Source: Warburgia ugandensis
Taxonomy: Eukaryota; Streptophyta; Magnoliopsida; Canellales; Canellaceae
Reading direction: 5' to 3'
Length of the DNA: 64,000 nt
Assembly: GCA_035236585.1 (NCBI GenBank)
Contig: CP141136.1
Coordinates: 51,539,136-51,603,135 of the forward strand
The first letter of the stretch is position 1. Every line of letters begins with the position of its first letter. A program made the translations under genes and the position numbers. The notes under the pieces were generated by a model. The model was given only the letters and a program-made list of their open reading frames with translations. It had not been told where the DNA came from and ran no database searches. Positions 46,897 to 59,508 of this stretch are shown in pieces.

Positions 46897-49440
46897 TGTA
46901 ATGACTCCAATTTTGTAACATTGAAATCCCAAGTTAGCAATGAAAAGTTCCTTTTTTGAAATAAGGGTATTTTGGTCATTTCACTATTCACCTTGACTGA
47001 ACCCAGAAATTTGGTCCTGAAAATGGTACCATTAGGTGCGTCTCAGAGAAAGGAATCCAACAAGACCAAAATCACCCAAAACGGAGTTAAAATGAACAAG
47101 TTATGGCCCTTTGAAGTTCAGGGGCAAAAATATAATTTTCACTAAAAAACGAATTTAGCCTAAGAAACACAGGGGCCCGTTTTGATATGGGCACCCCCTT
47201 CTTTAACCTCTTAGAGGGCTCTAGAACGGCGGTGATTGGAGGAGAAATCAACTTCATTCTAGAGGTTTCTCCATCGTCATTCAAGGGCGGTGAGAGCCCC
47301 CTCCAGAACCCTCTTATAGCTCTATAAATAGAGCTCTTGGGTGCCTCTAATGGCAGCCCAAAAGCTTGGGAAAAACTTGTTTTTGAGAAGCAACCAAGAG
47401 GAGAAACATGGAGAAAAACCCAACAACGAACCATGTATGCCCAAAATCCCTCCAAACCCGTCTTCCCATTAGTCCTAGGCTAAGTTTCCCTAAGTTTTTG
47501 CATGAAAAATCATGCAAAAACGGGCCCTGGAGAGTCACAAAGGACCCAAGGACAATCCCTGGGGCGCACCGGTTCGACAGGGTCGAACCAGGGCGTCCTC
47601 GGGACGCCCTGGTCCCCCAACGAACAAAACGCGTCGTTCGCATTTAAGAGGAACCGGACGCGCCCACAAATGAAAAACCAGGCAAAAGCCAGGGTGCGTC
47701 CGTAGACGCGCCCGCTGAGGCGCCTACCACTGACGCGGGATGCATTAGCGTCCCAGGCTTCCACCTTGCTTTGTTTGACCTTTTCTGCACACTCGGCACT
47801 AAAAAGGCTATAACTTGAGATCTAGGGCTCCGATTGAGGCGTTGTGTCCGTGTCGACGATGCAGACACACCCAAACTATAAAATACCTAATCAAGGCCCA
47901 ATCTAAGGTAAGCTTGACCCTTAGACTATGGTAGTGGCGTGGGGCCACTAAATCCTTGAAAACTTGATAATACCAAGGCCCAATTAGGACCTTAGGACAC
48001 CCATAGGCATGGGGATGAACTCTTAATGCCTAAGTAGTAAGACTAACTACTCTAAAACCTATAAAAGATAGGCCAAACTAACCTGAATTCCTCAAACCAT
48101 GTTCAGGAGCATACAAGGACAAGGGGAGTAGCACGACCTAGCCAGGTAGGTGCTCTATCGCTACTAGACTTTTAAATAGAGCCATGATTGTTTTGAATGT
48201 ATGTTTTAAATATAAGTTATGTGATTTGTTTAGCATAACTTAATCTTATAAACGAATTCATCGTACATATGATAAATGCTTTATGCATAAATATGTTTTG
48301 CAAATAATTGCATATACATTATGCATAGATATGTTTTGCAAACAATTGCATACGTTGTATGATTTGTGAGCATTAAGTTTTTGAAAGATTGCAAGTCCTT
48401 GAGGGTTACCAAAAGACGCTGGAGTGCCCAAAAGATGCTGGGTAGGCAATTGTGAGGGCCAAGCAGTTGTGAGGGACCCAAAGAGGATAGGTTTTGAAAA
48501 AAGAGGTTTTTGCTTGTTTGATCTGATATGATTTGGGCTAATAAGCTCGTGGGAGCTATGCCGAGAGGTTTGGGTTGGCCTCCAGCCTCTACCACTATTA
48601 GGTGGATGGGTACCACGCCTAAAAAGGGCAACGTCCCTACGTCGACTGCATGTGGTACAGGGGGCTACCACTGGTGTCACGGCACTGGGTCGACGTGTCA
48701 TATGCCCCGTTGAGGCTATGACCGAGTGTCCTCATGTACCTGGGGACCACACGGTGGCGAGGTCGTGGGCATAGTTGGACCCTATGGTTTGAGGATTTAC
48801 TTGTACTGCATATGGCATGACATGAGGTTGGTCGACCATACTAGATATCTATGAGTTGGATTCAGTTGAGCATCTTATGCATATCATTATGTTTATGATA
48901 TATGATACTTTTGATTTGGTTTGTATGATTCTTTAAGTCGTTAGTATTCTAATCTGACAATGGTTTTTGATATCGATATTGAATATGAGTGTTCAAACAT
49001 GCACATGTTTTAAAGAGCATATGATTTTAAACGTAGCATGCATTGTAAAACTAGTAGTGATAGACTCCTACTGAGTATAGTATATACTCACCCAATCCTC
49101 AACATTTTTCAGACACAAAGTAAACACTTAAGGGCAAGGAACGCTTGTGACAGAAGACACCCAGACTAAGTGCAAGTAAGTAAACTCCTACCTTATCTTT
49201 CAATGTTACTTGATTATAGTTACTCTCTATAGCTGAGGCTGTGACTAACACTTTCTTGGGAAGAATGTTGATTTAAAATTATGCCATGGCTAGATAATTT
49301 GAAAATGTGTTTTGACACTCGGGGTTTTTATGAAAGATTGTTTTCCAAAATGAAAAAGATTTTCATGCATTTCATACTTATAAAACAAGAGATCTCGCCT
49401 TTTTATCAAATTTGCATCATATAAAACCCGGGTCGTCACA
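46897..49440 (+). mobile_element. Solo LTR of family B (copy B-iii), 2544 bp
   Basis: It starts TGTAATGACTCC and ends AACCCGGGTCGTCACA, with exact target copies GAATG at 46892-46896 and 49441-49445. It has the same long module content as B-i (minus-strand frame) and B-iv. Frames at 47087-48713 are chance frames; several mirror those in B-i because the sequence is repeated. Confidence 0.93.
47317..47336 (+). promoter_or_regulatory. Palindromic TATA site of solo LTR B-iii
   Basis: TAGCTCTATAAATAGAGCTC, the B-family promoter palindrome. Confidence 0.6.
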
Positions 49441-52400
49441 GAATGTAATCATTGTACTTAATAAAACAGCCTAAAAATCTAAATGGATTTCTAAGGATTG
49501 AAGTAAATAAGAAGAATAAGCTAATGGACGTTAAGTGTAGATATTGAATAGAAAAAATTCCATCAACATGGTATTTGTGAACTCAAATAAAACAAAGCAT
49601 GAAAATCAAATTCATAAGCACTTTTTATGCAAGATAATATTCACAATTAATGTTTTAAGCTACTAGAATTCAATCATAAAAAATAATCCTCAAATTGCTT
49701 TATTGATTGAATGTCAAAGTACATCTAAAAATGGTGTGCAAGAACATGTATACAAATATGGAAATTGCACAATCTTTAACAGCCTAAACCTTGATTTAAA
49801 TCAAATCCAAAACACCTTCTAACAACATTAACTTAAGCTTAGATGAAATTCCAATGGAACTTAAAATAAAATTATGAGAAGAGAGGTTAGAAGGATGGGA
49901 ACTATTCTATGGAAAAATAACATCAAACTAGTGCTAGAACTAAGCAAAAGCACATAAAAGGTGAAAGATTTAAGCTACTATTTCTCTTGACTATCACTAC
50001 CAGGGAAATAACTTAGATTATAAGAGAATAATCTAGAAAAACTAAGCATATAAGGTAAAGATTCAAAGGACAAGCAGTGATAATAGGTGAGTAAGAGTAA
50101 TGGGAATTGATGAATCTAAGGCAACCAAATTGCTTGATCTAAAAGACCACTATCTCTTTGATGTCACTACTACAGATTAGTGATCATTAGGAACAAGGAT
50201 CTAAGGCTGAAATCAAGTGACAAACACATGGAAGATTAAGGACCAAGATAAGAGAAACAAGCATGGAATCAATGAACAAAGCAAAGACAAAAACACATGG
50301 ACTTAAGAGGGAAGAATATTGAAGCAACAAAGAAGGGAGTAACAAGAACTAACTTGAACTTAAAGCACTTCAAGGGGTGATCAAAACCTGAGGATAAGAG
50401 GCATGTAAGGGTGGAAATATGTACTGCCAAGTTGGAAAATACATTGAGGGCTAGAGAAGGAAGGAAGGTTGGAGACGCCTCCTTTCTTAGAAGGGGCATC
50501 TTCCCCTTCTTTCAAGATTGGTTTCATGTGGAAACACTTGCAAGTCTTATACACATTGAGCACTTCCTAATCCTACTAGATTATGACCTTGGGGTGGAGA
50601 TGATATGTAGATAAAAAGTAAGGCTAGGATTAGATCTAGAGTAATCATGTAGGGGGCTTAAGTGGTCACCTAAGAGATGGCAAGGTGGGAGCCACCACCT
50701 TTTCAAGAGGGGGCATCTCCCCCTTGAAAAAATCATGGTTTACCTTTTGGAAATTACAAAGGAAGATGGATGGAGATAGAGAGAAGGAAAGAGATAAAGA
50801 TGAAAGGGTTATGTGGAAATAAGTGGTTGGTTAGTTGGGTTTAGTAGATTTTGGGAAGGTGGACTTAGGTGTGATTTAGGAAGGTGGGATGTAAAATTTG
50901 TGGGATGACCTTCTGGGGTGAGATGGAGAGAGAGAAAAGGTAGGAAATAATGGGGAAAAGGAAAAAGGTGGATTCTTCCTATTGGTCTACATGCGTGCTT
51001 GCGTATCTTGATTTTCACCCATGTATCCCTTAATTATCCTCTTGAAAACCAACTTTTATCCTAGGATAATTGAGGTAAATCCTCCTCGAATAGTATCACT
51101 CCCTGTAGCATTGATTTAAGTGGCTTTGATGGCTTACTTTGAGAGCTCATTTTCCTTGGCATCATGGTTTAAACCTTTGGCTTTGATGGCTTGCTTGACT
51201 CCTTGGGTTGTCACTTTCTCTCATGGCTTATATGGCAAAGGTGGTATGAATGGTTCCCCATGCAAAGGTGGTGGAAAGGCATTGCTTGTGCATGGGACAT
51301 TTTGAGTCACCTTTGGCTTCTCTAATTGCATATTTTGCTTGCTTAAGATGATCTTGATCCTTGATTACACTTTATAATGATGACATCTAGGCCTTAACTT
51401 GATCTTCACTCTTCATCTCAATCAATCTTGGATCATTATCTTGATTCCTATAAAAGATGAAAACCTCTAATTAAATCCTAAAAGAGAATGATTATTCACA
51501 TACTAATGTTCTTCAATCTTCTCTACATATTTCTGAAACAAATGGGTAATGGATATATTATAAGGGTTCAATACAGGTAAAGGTTTTTTGGCTAACAAAG
51601 AAAAGGATGATAATTTAAAGGCTCAAGGGTATACCTAGAGAAAAATAACATAGGGGATGCTAAAGGCTTTAGGTTTACTAATATCAACCTCTATAATTTT
51701 CTAAGTTTCATATGACTTAAAAATGATCATAAACATAATAAGTATATGGTTTAGTATCACTTGATTTCTCAATAGTTTGCCAAGATCAAGAATAATGAGA
51801 TCAACTAAGAACTAATGTACACTGAAGAAAATTTTGAATTTATGTATAATCCTCAGAAAAAGAAGAATGGCTTTAAACTCATTTGGATTATAAGTCTTCG
51901 TGAATCTTCTTTAGGCTTCTAAGTTATATTTTTTCTTCAACTGAAACTATATATAGCTATTTTGTACAATTAATAAATATTTCAAGTTTAAATTTTTCAT
52001 GAAACTCTTTAGAAAAGAAATTAAATAATGAACTAATTGTATGCAACTCTATTAATACGCTACAATACAAAAGATAGGCGAATATTTAGAAAAATCTAAA
52101 TTCTCATCTGTGTAGAGGAACTTATCAATTTTTTTTATATTTTCAAAAATGCAAGAAAAGCTTAAAAATCTCATGCATATCTACACCACCCAACCTAAAC
52201 TAAGTATTGCCCTTAATATTTTGAAATATAGGACATCTATATGATGAATGGGTAATGTAGAACTAAGACTTTAAAAACCTTGGGTTGCCTCACAATCGCT
52301 TAACATCTTTAGCCAAACATAGCCTATAACTAAGATAACTTTTTAAACAAAATGCAAACCCTAACAATGAAATGGGAAATTTTTCACCCTATCTCAGAAT

Positions 52401-54769
52401 TTCATGGTAGTCTATATATTATCTGCACCTTGATATTTTTGGTGAAGGTAGCAATAGAACACAATAGACTACTATGATTGCAAATTTATTGTGACCATGT
52501 TATTGATCCCCCATTTTTAGTATTTTACAGTAGTCAATATAATTCCTCCACCTCATAAATTGAGATAGTGGTAACATGATGACATCGAAACTACCATGAA
52601 TTTAAATTTTCTTGGACCACATGGAGATAAATGGTCCTCTTCTTAACCAAATTGAGGGATAACATTGATCATTATATCCAATTCATCATTCTCTCCCATT
52701 TCCCTTACATTCTCTTAACATTGGGTATAAGTTGACTCTGCAGTCCTTAAAAGGTGGTTCTTATATTACTAGAGGTACGAATTATGACACCATGGGTTTT
52801 CAAAATATTATTTGAAAACATTTTCAAAGTTTAGAATATCCCTTATTTGAAATTCATTTCGAAAACAAAACAGCAAAAAAAAAAATTATGAGCTATTTTT
52901 TTTTCTAAAAATCTCGAGTTTCATTTTTACCCAAAACACAAGGATTTTTATGATGAAATGAGTGTCTCATTTCCACTAAAAATTCAATAGATTTTCCTTT
53001 AATTTCTAGACATTCGCATTTGATGCATGCATGTGCAACACCTAATAGGCAATATAAATCATTTTTCATTGCTTTGAAATCAAATTTACATAATTTATCA
53101 CTTCCCAAAACCTCTAGTCACTACCATATCAGAACACATTCCATTAAATATGATTAAATCCATACCATGAAAGTAAATATACATTTGCATTCTCCACTAA
53201 ATCAGAAAACTAATCTAAGGGTGCAAGGCTTACCATCTAGATATAGGAAAATTTCCATCTTCTGAAATTCTGAAGTCTATAGGTTCTCTCACATTCAACC
53301 TATTCACCTTTCTATTCTAATTTATCGAAGCTGAGAAATTGTAAATAATTATAATCTCTCAACAACCTTGTACTTGTGTAGGTAAAAAAAAGTAGCTTTT
53401 TTGTCATGTAGTTCATGATTAACATAAATCCATGCATTTTGAAAGTATTTCATACTTAGACAAACGTCATTATATTTTAGAAGTACTCATGCTGAAATTA
53501 TATGCCCTTAGATCATACCATTATGAAATCAGTTTACATGTGCAATCCATTATAGCTGATGAATCATAGTCTATCATAGTTTCAATGAATATTATTACTA
53601 CTACATCTTTTCCTAAGGATTTAAGCATTCTAAGCTTTTATTTTTCCTGTACATTTAATTTTTTTCTAAGATCATTTTTCATTAATAGACACATAAGCAT
53701 TTTGTATTTCTTCACATTATACAGTTCTTCAAGATCATTTGGGACACATGATTATTCAAGTTATCCCTATAAATATCTAAGTTATTTGCCATTGGATGGT
53801 TAAATTAACATTCAAAGAGTGAGGTATCTAACTTCCTCATTATCATGTGTAAAGGTAGTCTTTTAGCATCTTTTTATTCATGAACCCAATGCAATTTCAT
53901 ATGCAAGAATAAATTAGTATGTGATCATGCAAAAATCACTCATAATACTTGAGTAATCTAGCACCTTAGTAAGTTGACAGTGATAAAAAACATTGGTTAA
54001 GGAAAAATAAACATGACATAGAATACTAATGTCAAAGCTAGTATTTGGGTGTAAGCATCCATGTACAATGTCCATAAATGATGAAGTCAATCGATAAGGT
54101 CAAAGGGTATACTATATGCTCAAAATCTAGTTGTTAGCAAACAAAAGTTTGATATATCTTTGATCTGAAAAAACCAAAAGCTCTTCATGGCTTTCAAAGC
54201 ATAATTAATCAATTCATATGTGCAAATATTTCTTTGTGCTTAGAATTAAACTAAAATCATAAATGTAAAATCTATCTTATACACATGAGATGAAAATCCA
54301 TGAGGAAAGGCTGGTGATCTCAAATCATTTGTAATGTTCAAAGGAATGTAATAAGTCTTCCAAACCAATATATTCAAAACAAATGAGGCTAAATGAAGGC
54401 ACATAGCCCTCAATCCAAAATGCACAAATCCATGCCCACATCGCTGTGGAAAACTGATTGCTCCAATCGCAATGGCATACAAACCTACCACCCTGGACAA
54501 GGCCTAAACTATCAAGAAATGACCCACATAAGATTAACACACAGATGCCTATGCTTGTAGGGCTCTACTGTTACCCACTAGCAACTACTGTAGCAACTAC
54601 TTCTTCTTGTGGATACCTACAGAAACCATGACTCATTGAACCTCATGGGAGCTACCCAGCTACCTCTTAGAGCACTTCCCCATGAGAAGGTACCCCTACA
54701 ACCTACCACCTCCCTCAAAGGGCTGGTATCAATATCATCTCAAAGGTCAGTGGCCAATTGCACCTCCTA

Positions 54770-55105
54770 GCATAGGGTCCCTAGGACTTACGACACACTA
54801 ACTCAGTGTACCTGTCGAGTGATCCAAGACTTAGGAAACTCCTAGAGTGACTACCCAAAACATTGATGGAATCCATATCCACAAGGACTTACAGCTGCTC
54901 GTAGAGCACACACTTAATGAATCAACATATTTGTATCCATCAGGACTTATTGCTACTCATAGAGTGCCTGCCAAAGCATCGATAAAATCATAACCATTAG
55001 GGCTTACAATTACTCATAAAGCACCTGTCTAAACATTGACAAATATAAATCCATTAGGACTTATGGCTACTCATAGAGTGCCTACCGAAATCATAAATCA
55101 TATGC
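54770..55105. repeat. Tandem array of about 57-bp units in D LTR
   Basis: Units near 54867, 54935, 54993 and 55050 share TCCAT(C/T)AGGACTTA..GCTACTCATAGAGTGCCT and a AAACATTGA(C/T)AAA-like end; weaker units precede them from 54775. Confidence 0.8.
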
Positions 55106-55882
55106 ACCTTCAAAATCATTTCATGAAAATAAATCACTAGGTCAAAGTTTTATGAGAAACCATTCAAATCTATTCATTTCAACCCTACTGAACAAGCTAT
55201 GAAAACATACCTTCATGAGCATTTAAAACATGTATTCTTTATTCATATATTAGATAATTCTCATTCCATTCTCAGCAGTATGCATCCAATGCAATGATTA
55301 CAAAAGTTGAATCTTTAAACAAATCTTAAAAATGCTTATTACTAAGTGGACCATAGTTAAATTGGTGATAATGCCTTTATCACTAAAGACATACATGTTA
55401 TAACTTAGGTTGTTGGCTTCTAAATATCTATTACATATCCACGGTATTTAGAATATTTTTTTTGAGTTTAAGTGTGAATCATCTCATCATTCTCTAGCTG
55501 TTAAGTTACAAGTATGATATCTTCCACCACATTTGCTTAGGTCTTCCTATAGTTCAACACCTTGTGAGTTACTATAAAATCAAATCTTTACTTTATTGCT
55601 GATGTACTTATTAATATGTCATACTATTCAAGGCCTTCCAAATATTATAATATTAATATTCAAATCCTTATGTCTTAGTAGCATGCATAAGATCAAGCCT
55701 TGTTTAGGCTATTACAACATCCACTTGATGTAAGTATAAGTTCAAAATCAAGGTAGGTAGTCTGGCCACTCACTTCTCTTAATGTTCTAATTGGGATAAA
55801 ACAAGTGCTTTAAGTTCATTTCACATCTGTAGCTAATTTAGATGTATATCATGTTTCTAAGTATTATCAACATCGACTAAAT

Positions 55883-55920
55883 GTATATATGTGTGTGTAC
55901 GTGTGTGTGTGTGTGTGTGC
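55883..55920. repeat. (GT)n microsatellite
   Basis: A GT run interrupted once by ACGT inside the D LTR. Confidence 0.9.
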
Positions 55921-56239
55921 GCTAAGTTCTAGTGAATGAGTGTGGTTTCCATTCTTTTATTTGGGAGATACAACTAGGTGACAATAACATTTTCTATTTA
56001 AATTAACCATTCCATTTCCAATTTGATAATTTAAAAGGTGTCACATAATAACTTCTAAATTTATCATGTGCTTTTATAATTTTAGTAATTAAAGGTGATA
56101 CTTTGTAAATCATCATCTGGATTCAATCATTCTTATAAAGACACAGCAGTTATTAAACTTACCAAAATAAGAAAATCATAATCCACCTACTACGTATGAT
56201 GCTTATCCATAGTTCTCTTGTGTGCCTCCTTTAGGTCAA

Positions 56240-57000
56240 TCTATTGATTGACCAATTAGTAGGCTTCATCATCGATCCATAGATAGATGACTTTGATAGT
56301 GTCAATGTCATGGATTAGTGTATCGGGAAAGTAAAGATATGCAGATCTATAGCTCCAACTATGGAACACTATAGATTAGAAAAAGATATGATGCCTGATC
56401 TCATGGATCTAGCATTGGATGGTCAATCAATGGTTAGATCATAGGAAATGGGCTACATATGTTATTGTTCTAGGGGTTTGGAGATAGATCTATGATTAGA
56501 TTAGAATTAATGCTTGAACCAAATATAAATCTAAGAGTATGTTTCATTAATATATAGTTAGACAGAGATGAAGGGCTGGTTTTGATAACATATTAGATGA
56601 TCTAGGGTAAAATCTACATTCAAACCTAAAGAGGAGCTCATATCAATTGTAGATCTAGGTACTAAGTGGTTTCTTAAAGGTCGAATTGTCCCTCAAGGGT
56701 GCATTAGTCAAAGATCTAATGTTTCAATGACTGATGTTGGGTTAGATAAATATGAACGGATCAGATCCATCATAGATCTAGTTTTTGGTGACTAATCAAC
56801 AGTTAGATCATGGTGAATGGGTTAGATTAGTAACATATTGAGGTGATGATGACTGGTCAATGATTGGATTATGTGAGGCTTCACAAATCGATCATAGATC
56901 CAACTTTTGGAGATAGATTATAGTTAGATCACAATGAATGGTTTATATAGTTTCAAATAGGCCATTTGGAGGCAGATCAATTATTGGATCATGGTAGGAT
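56240..57000. repeat. Diverged GATCTAG/TTAGATCATGGTGAATGG repeats in D LTR
   Basis: Loose repeats of about 70-110 bp with CATAGATC(T/C)A..TTTGG(A/T)GA(T/C).., ..AGTTAGATCA(T/C).., ..GAATGG.. occur from about 56270 to 57000. Boundaries and number are uncertain. Confidence 0.5.
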
Positions 57001-57186
57001 CTACAAAATCTATACACTGCATAACCATTCTTTTCTTAATACATTCACATACATATAGATATTTATATTTAATTATGATTTAACGGTCTAACTTAGCATT
57101 TTTATGGTCTGATCCCTATGTTCCATTCATCTTCCCAAAATTTGTCATATGTAAGTTGATTCAAGATTCTAGTATTCATTTATGGC

Positions 57187-57610
57187 TTCTGATCATCGAT
57201 CAGATGTCACAGATCTACCCCTTGAACAATGACAGATTGGATGGTCTAGATCATACAATCTATTTCACTTTTGAATCATAAAATTTTGACTTATTCTATC
57301 AATTCTAAGATGGGAAATTTACTAGTAAGATCTAATCATCGATCAGATGTCTCTAGGTCGTGTTTTACATAGGAACAGATCGGATGGCTGAGATTGTTTG
57401 ATTGATCCCTATCCAATTTTTGTCATCTACTAATTAAGTTAGTGTTCCTTAACCTTTTTGTGGTTTCTGGTCATCTATCAAACATCAAGAAGTCACTGTT
57501 TGCATAGTGATAGATCGAATGGTCTAGATTGTCTTATCTCTTTTTTAGCTCGAATCACCATTTTAGTCAGATTTGAGCCATAAAAAGTTTATGTTTAACT
57601 GTTTTTAAGT
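57187..57610. repeat. Tandem array of three units of about 143 bp in D LTR
   Basis: Units start at about 57187, 57331 and 57470. Each begins TCT(G/A)(A/G)TCATC(G/T)ATCAGATGTC-like, then has a AGATTGGATGGTCTAGAT-like box about 50 bases on. Confidence 0.75.
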
Positions 57611-58359
57611 CTAAACTACCATTTGGATGATTGGATCTAATGGATTAGATGCATACAGTGCTCTGATTTGTCACTGAAGCCCTCGGATCGATGATCAAGG
57701 TTTGAATCATTCCTATCTAGTCTCAGATGGGCAATCCAAGCATTTGTCAACCTCTGTCCACCAATCATGGATGAGATCAATGGCTAGTTTAACTATGGAT
57801 TAGTGTTCACAGGTCGGATCAGCCTTTTCAAGAGGATCTAACAATTAAGATTTACTAAAAGTAGTTAGATCTACCTTCCTGAGATGATCTGACCGCTAGG
57901 GTTGGTTGGATCAGTGCATATTGCATTGGATTAGATGATCAGAACTCAGGTAAAGATTCCCAGAGTTCTGATCAATCTCCATAACCCTTGAGTTCAAAAT
58001 GTAGTCTTTGTTTTCTCTCAAAACCCTAGATCTACACATATATACACAAATCGAAACAAAACAAAATTGGGTTTTACAGAACCTACCTCCTCATCGTTTT
58101 CCATTAAAAAAAAGTCATCAAAGAGGATGGGGTTTAACTCATTTCTAGAGATGATCCACAAGCATGCTGCTGTCTCCTTCAGACCACGTCATTTCTCTTA
58201 TGATGGCGATGGAACCATAAGGGTTTTACACCTTAGGTCGAGGAGGGTTGATTGGATGGTTGGATTCCTTATCGGAGTCACCATTATCTCCAGCAAACTC
58301 GGTTTCTCTGGCATCTATAAATCCCTCTTTCACTGGCAAAATTTTAGAATTTTCATCCA

Positions 58360-58480
58360 TCAAGGTGCTCTTCCCCTCCCCACTCCTTCTCTCCCTCTCT
58401 CTTTCTTCCTCCTCCTTCCTATTCTCCTTCTCCTTCTCCTTCTTCCCTTCTTCTCTCTTTCTTTCATTAGCTTTCTTTTA
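58360..58480. repeat. Polypyrimidine tract in D LTR
   Basis: A CTCCTTCTCC-rich run of about 120 bases. It creates a long leucine-rich frame on the plus strand that is not a gene. Confidence 0.85.
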
Positions 58481-59072
58481 TTCTATTGGGTTTGAGAACA
58501 GACGTAAGTTCAAGTGGGAGGGTTTCTAGTATCAATTTGGGCCCCTCCTTTAAATGATTTTACATTAATTCTTTTTCTTTGATTCTTTTATGTTAATGAT
58601 GTTTCTCAAACATCATGATTTCAATCAAAATGCATGCTGACCACCAATTATGACATTCCCATGTCTCTTGACTTATTTGACTCAGATTTCTGCAAGTGAG
58701 GCCCACAAGTAAAATTACTAAAATGCTGGTGTGAAAATTCACATTACTTGTCCGAACTTTGATTTAATCAAACTTAGTGTCGTTGGGTATATATCGACGA
58801 GTAGAATCCATATTTGATAATTTCAATTTCCGAGTTATAAGTTTTGTTTTTTTTTTTTTGAACTTTTAATTACCAAAATACCCATAACTTCAAAGTCTCA
58901 TAACTTTCTCATCCGTACTCCATTTTCAACTTTCTTTGGGTCATTGAATTCCATTTACATAGTTGAATCTAATTATTTATGTTTCAGTTCCTAATTGTAA
59001 TTTCATAAAAATTTATCCTCATAGAGAACTCATACCTCGATGATGCAATAGTAGAATTTTGGGGTTATTACA

Positions 59073-59100
59073 ATCTTCTCCTTAGAGAGATTTCATCCTC
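59073..59100 (-). other. Polypurine tract and GAGGATGAAATC box of element D
   Basis: On the minus strand GAGGATGAAATCTCTCTAAG is followed by GAGAAGAT and the LTR start TGTAATAACCCC. It is the same arrangement as in elements A and B. Confidence 0.7.
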
Positions 59101-59508
59101 AAAATTTTTAGGGTAGTTACAATCTTTTCATAATATCTTTCCAACCACTCTAATAATATTTTCATCTCATTGTAAACTTAAATCCTTATAATTATTTCAA
59201 TGAAACATCAATCTTCAAAATATAACTAATTTTCAATATATGTTTTCTAATCATCCAAACAAGAATTACTCATCAATTGTCATAATGACATTAACTTATA
59301 CTTATCAACTTGATTCTTTCTACAATCTTAAAAACAATATGGCTATGTTTTCCTTTCATTTCAACTTCAAAACACCTTTAATTGTAATGATTCCTAGAAC
59401 ACATAATCTTTATCTGCAACTCAAACTTTTCTATTTTCTTATCCATATAACTCTTTATAATAACTTCAAACAATTAATATACATTTCTCACTTAAAGATG
59501 ATCCCTTC
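59101..59508 (-). other. Interior of element D, first part
   Basis: AT-rich and without coding signal; TAGAGTGGTTGGAAAGATATTATGAAAAG-like sequence on the minus strand near 59130 matches the stretch just before the polypurine tract in element A (36405-36440). The frame at 59240-59536 runs into the solo LTR and is not a gene. Confidence 0.6.

Larger units (their letters stand above)
46381..52782 (-). mobile_element. Family C retroelement (copy C4): 3' LTR plus internal piece, split by a solo B LTR
   Basis: On the minus strand the internal piece runs from 52782 to about 51555 and the LTR from about 51505 to 46381, ending ...TTAAAATGTCACA at 46381. The LTR matches copies C1 and C3 (for example GGGATCGACC, the CATGAGAGAAAGTGAC-like start and the AGTGATACT box near 51097). 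The first ~150 bases of the LTR and the adjoining ~1 kb of interior, present in copy C2, are missing at about 51505-51555. The interior matches 4141-5061 of C2, including TTGGGTTGCCTC near 52284. It is split at 46896 by B-iii and ends at element D. Old and broken. Confidence 0.7.
52783..59072 (-). repeat. Element D 3' LTR, about 6.3 kb
   Basis: Ends as given for element D. Near 53325-53365 it has the GAGA(T/A)ATTGTAAAT..inverted repeat also found in A near its LTR end. The frames at 52905-54540 and 58067-58529 are unsupported; the latter reads into a CTCCTT-rich run and gives a run of leucines. Whether all 6.3 kb is one LTR or includes an undetected insertion is not settled; no inner TG..CA pair with target duplication was found. 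Confidence 0.55.

Noticed and set aside
48258-48713. Frames of 147, 116 and 61 codons on both strands
   Set aside because: They lie in solo LTR B-iii; the same DNA recurs in B-i (12433-12796) and B-iv (43108-43404) with different frame lengths, as expected of non-coding repeats.
57187-57610. GATC-rich spaced repeats resembling a regulatory or CRISPR-like array
   Set aside because: Units are directly adjacent, diverged and about 143 bp long; there are no unique spacers, and the setting is a plant LTR.
58067-58529. Open frames of 142 and 93 codons, one with a leucine-rich end like a membrane segment
   Set aside because: They read through a CTCCTT-rich run inside the D LTR; the leucines and serines come from low-complexity DNA, and no conserved motif is present.
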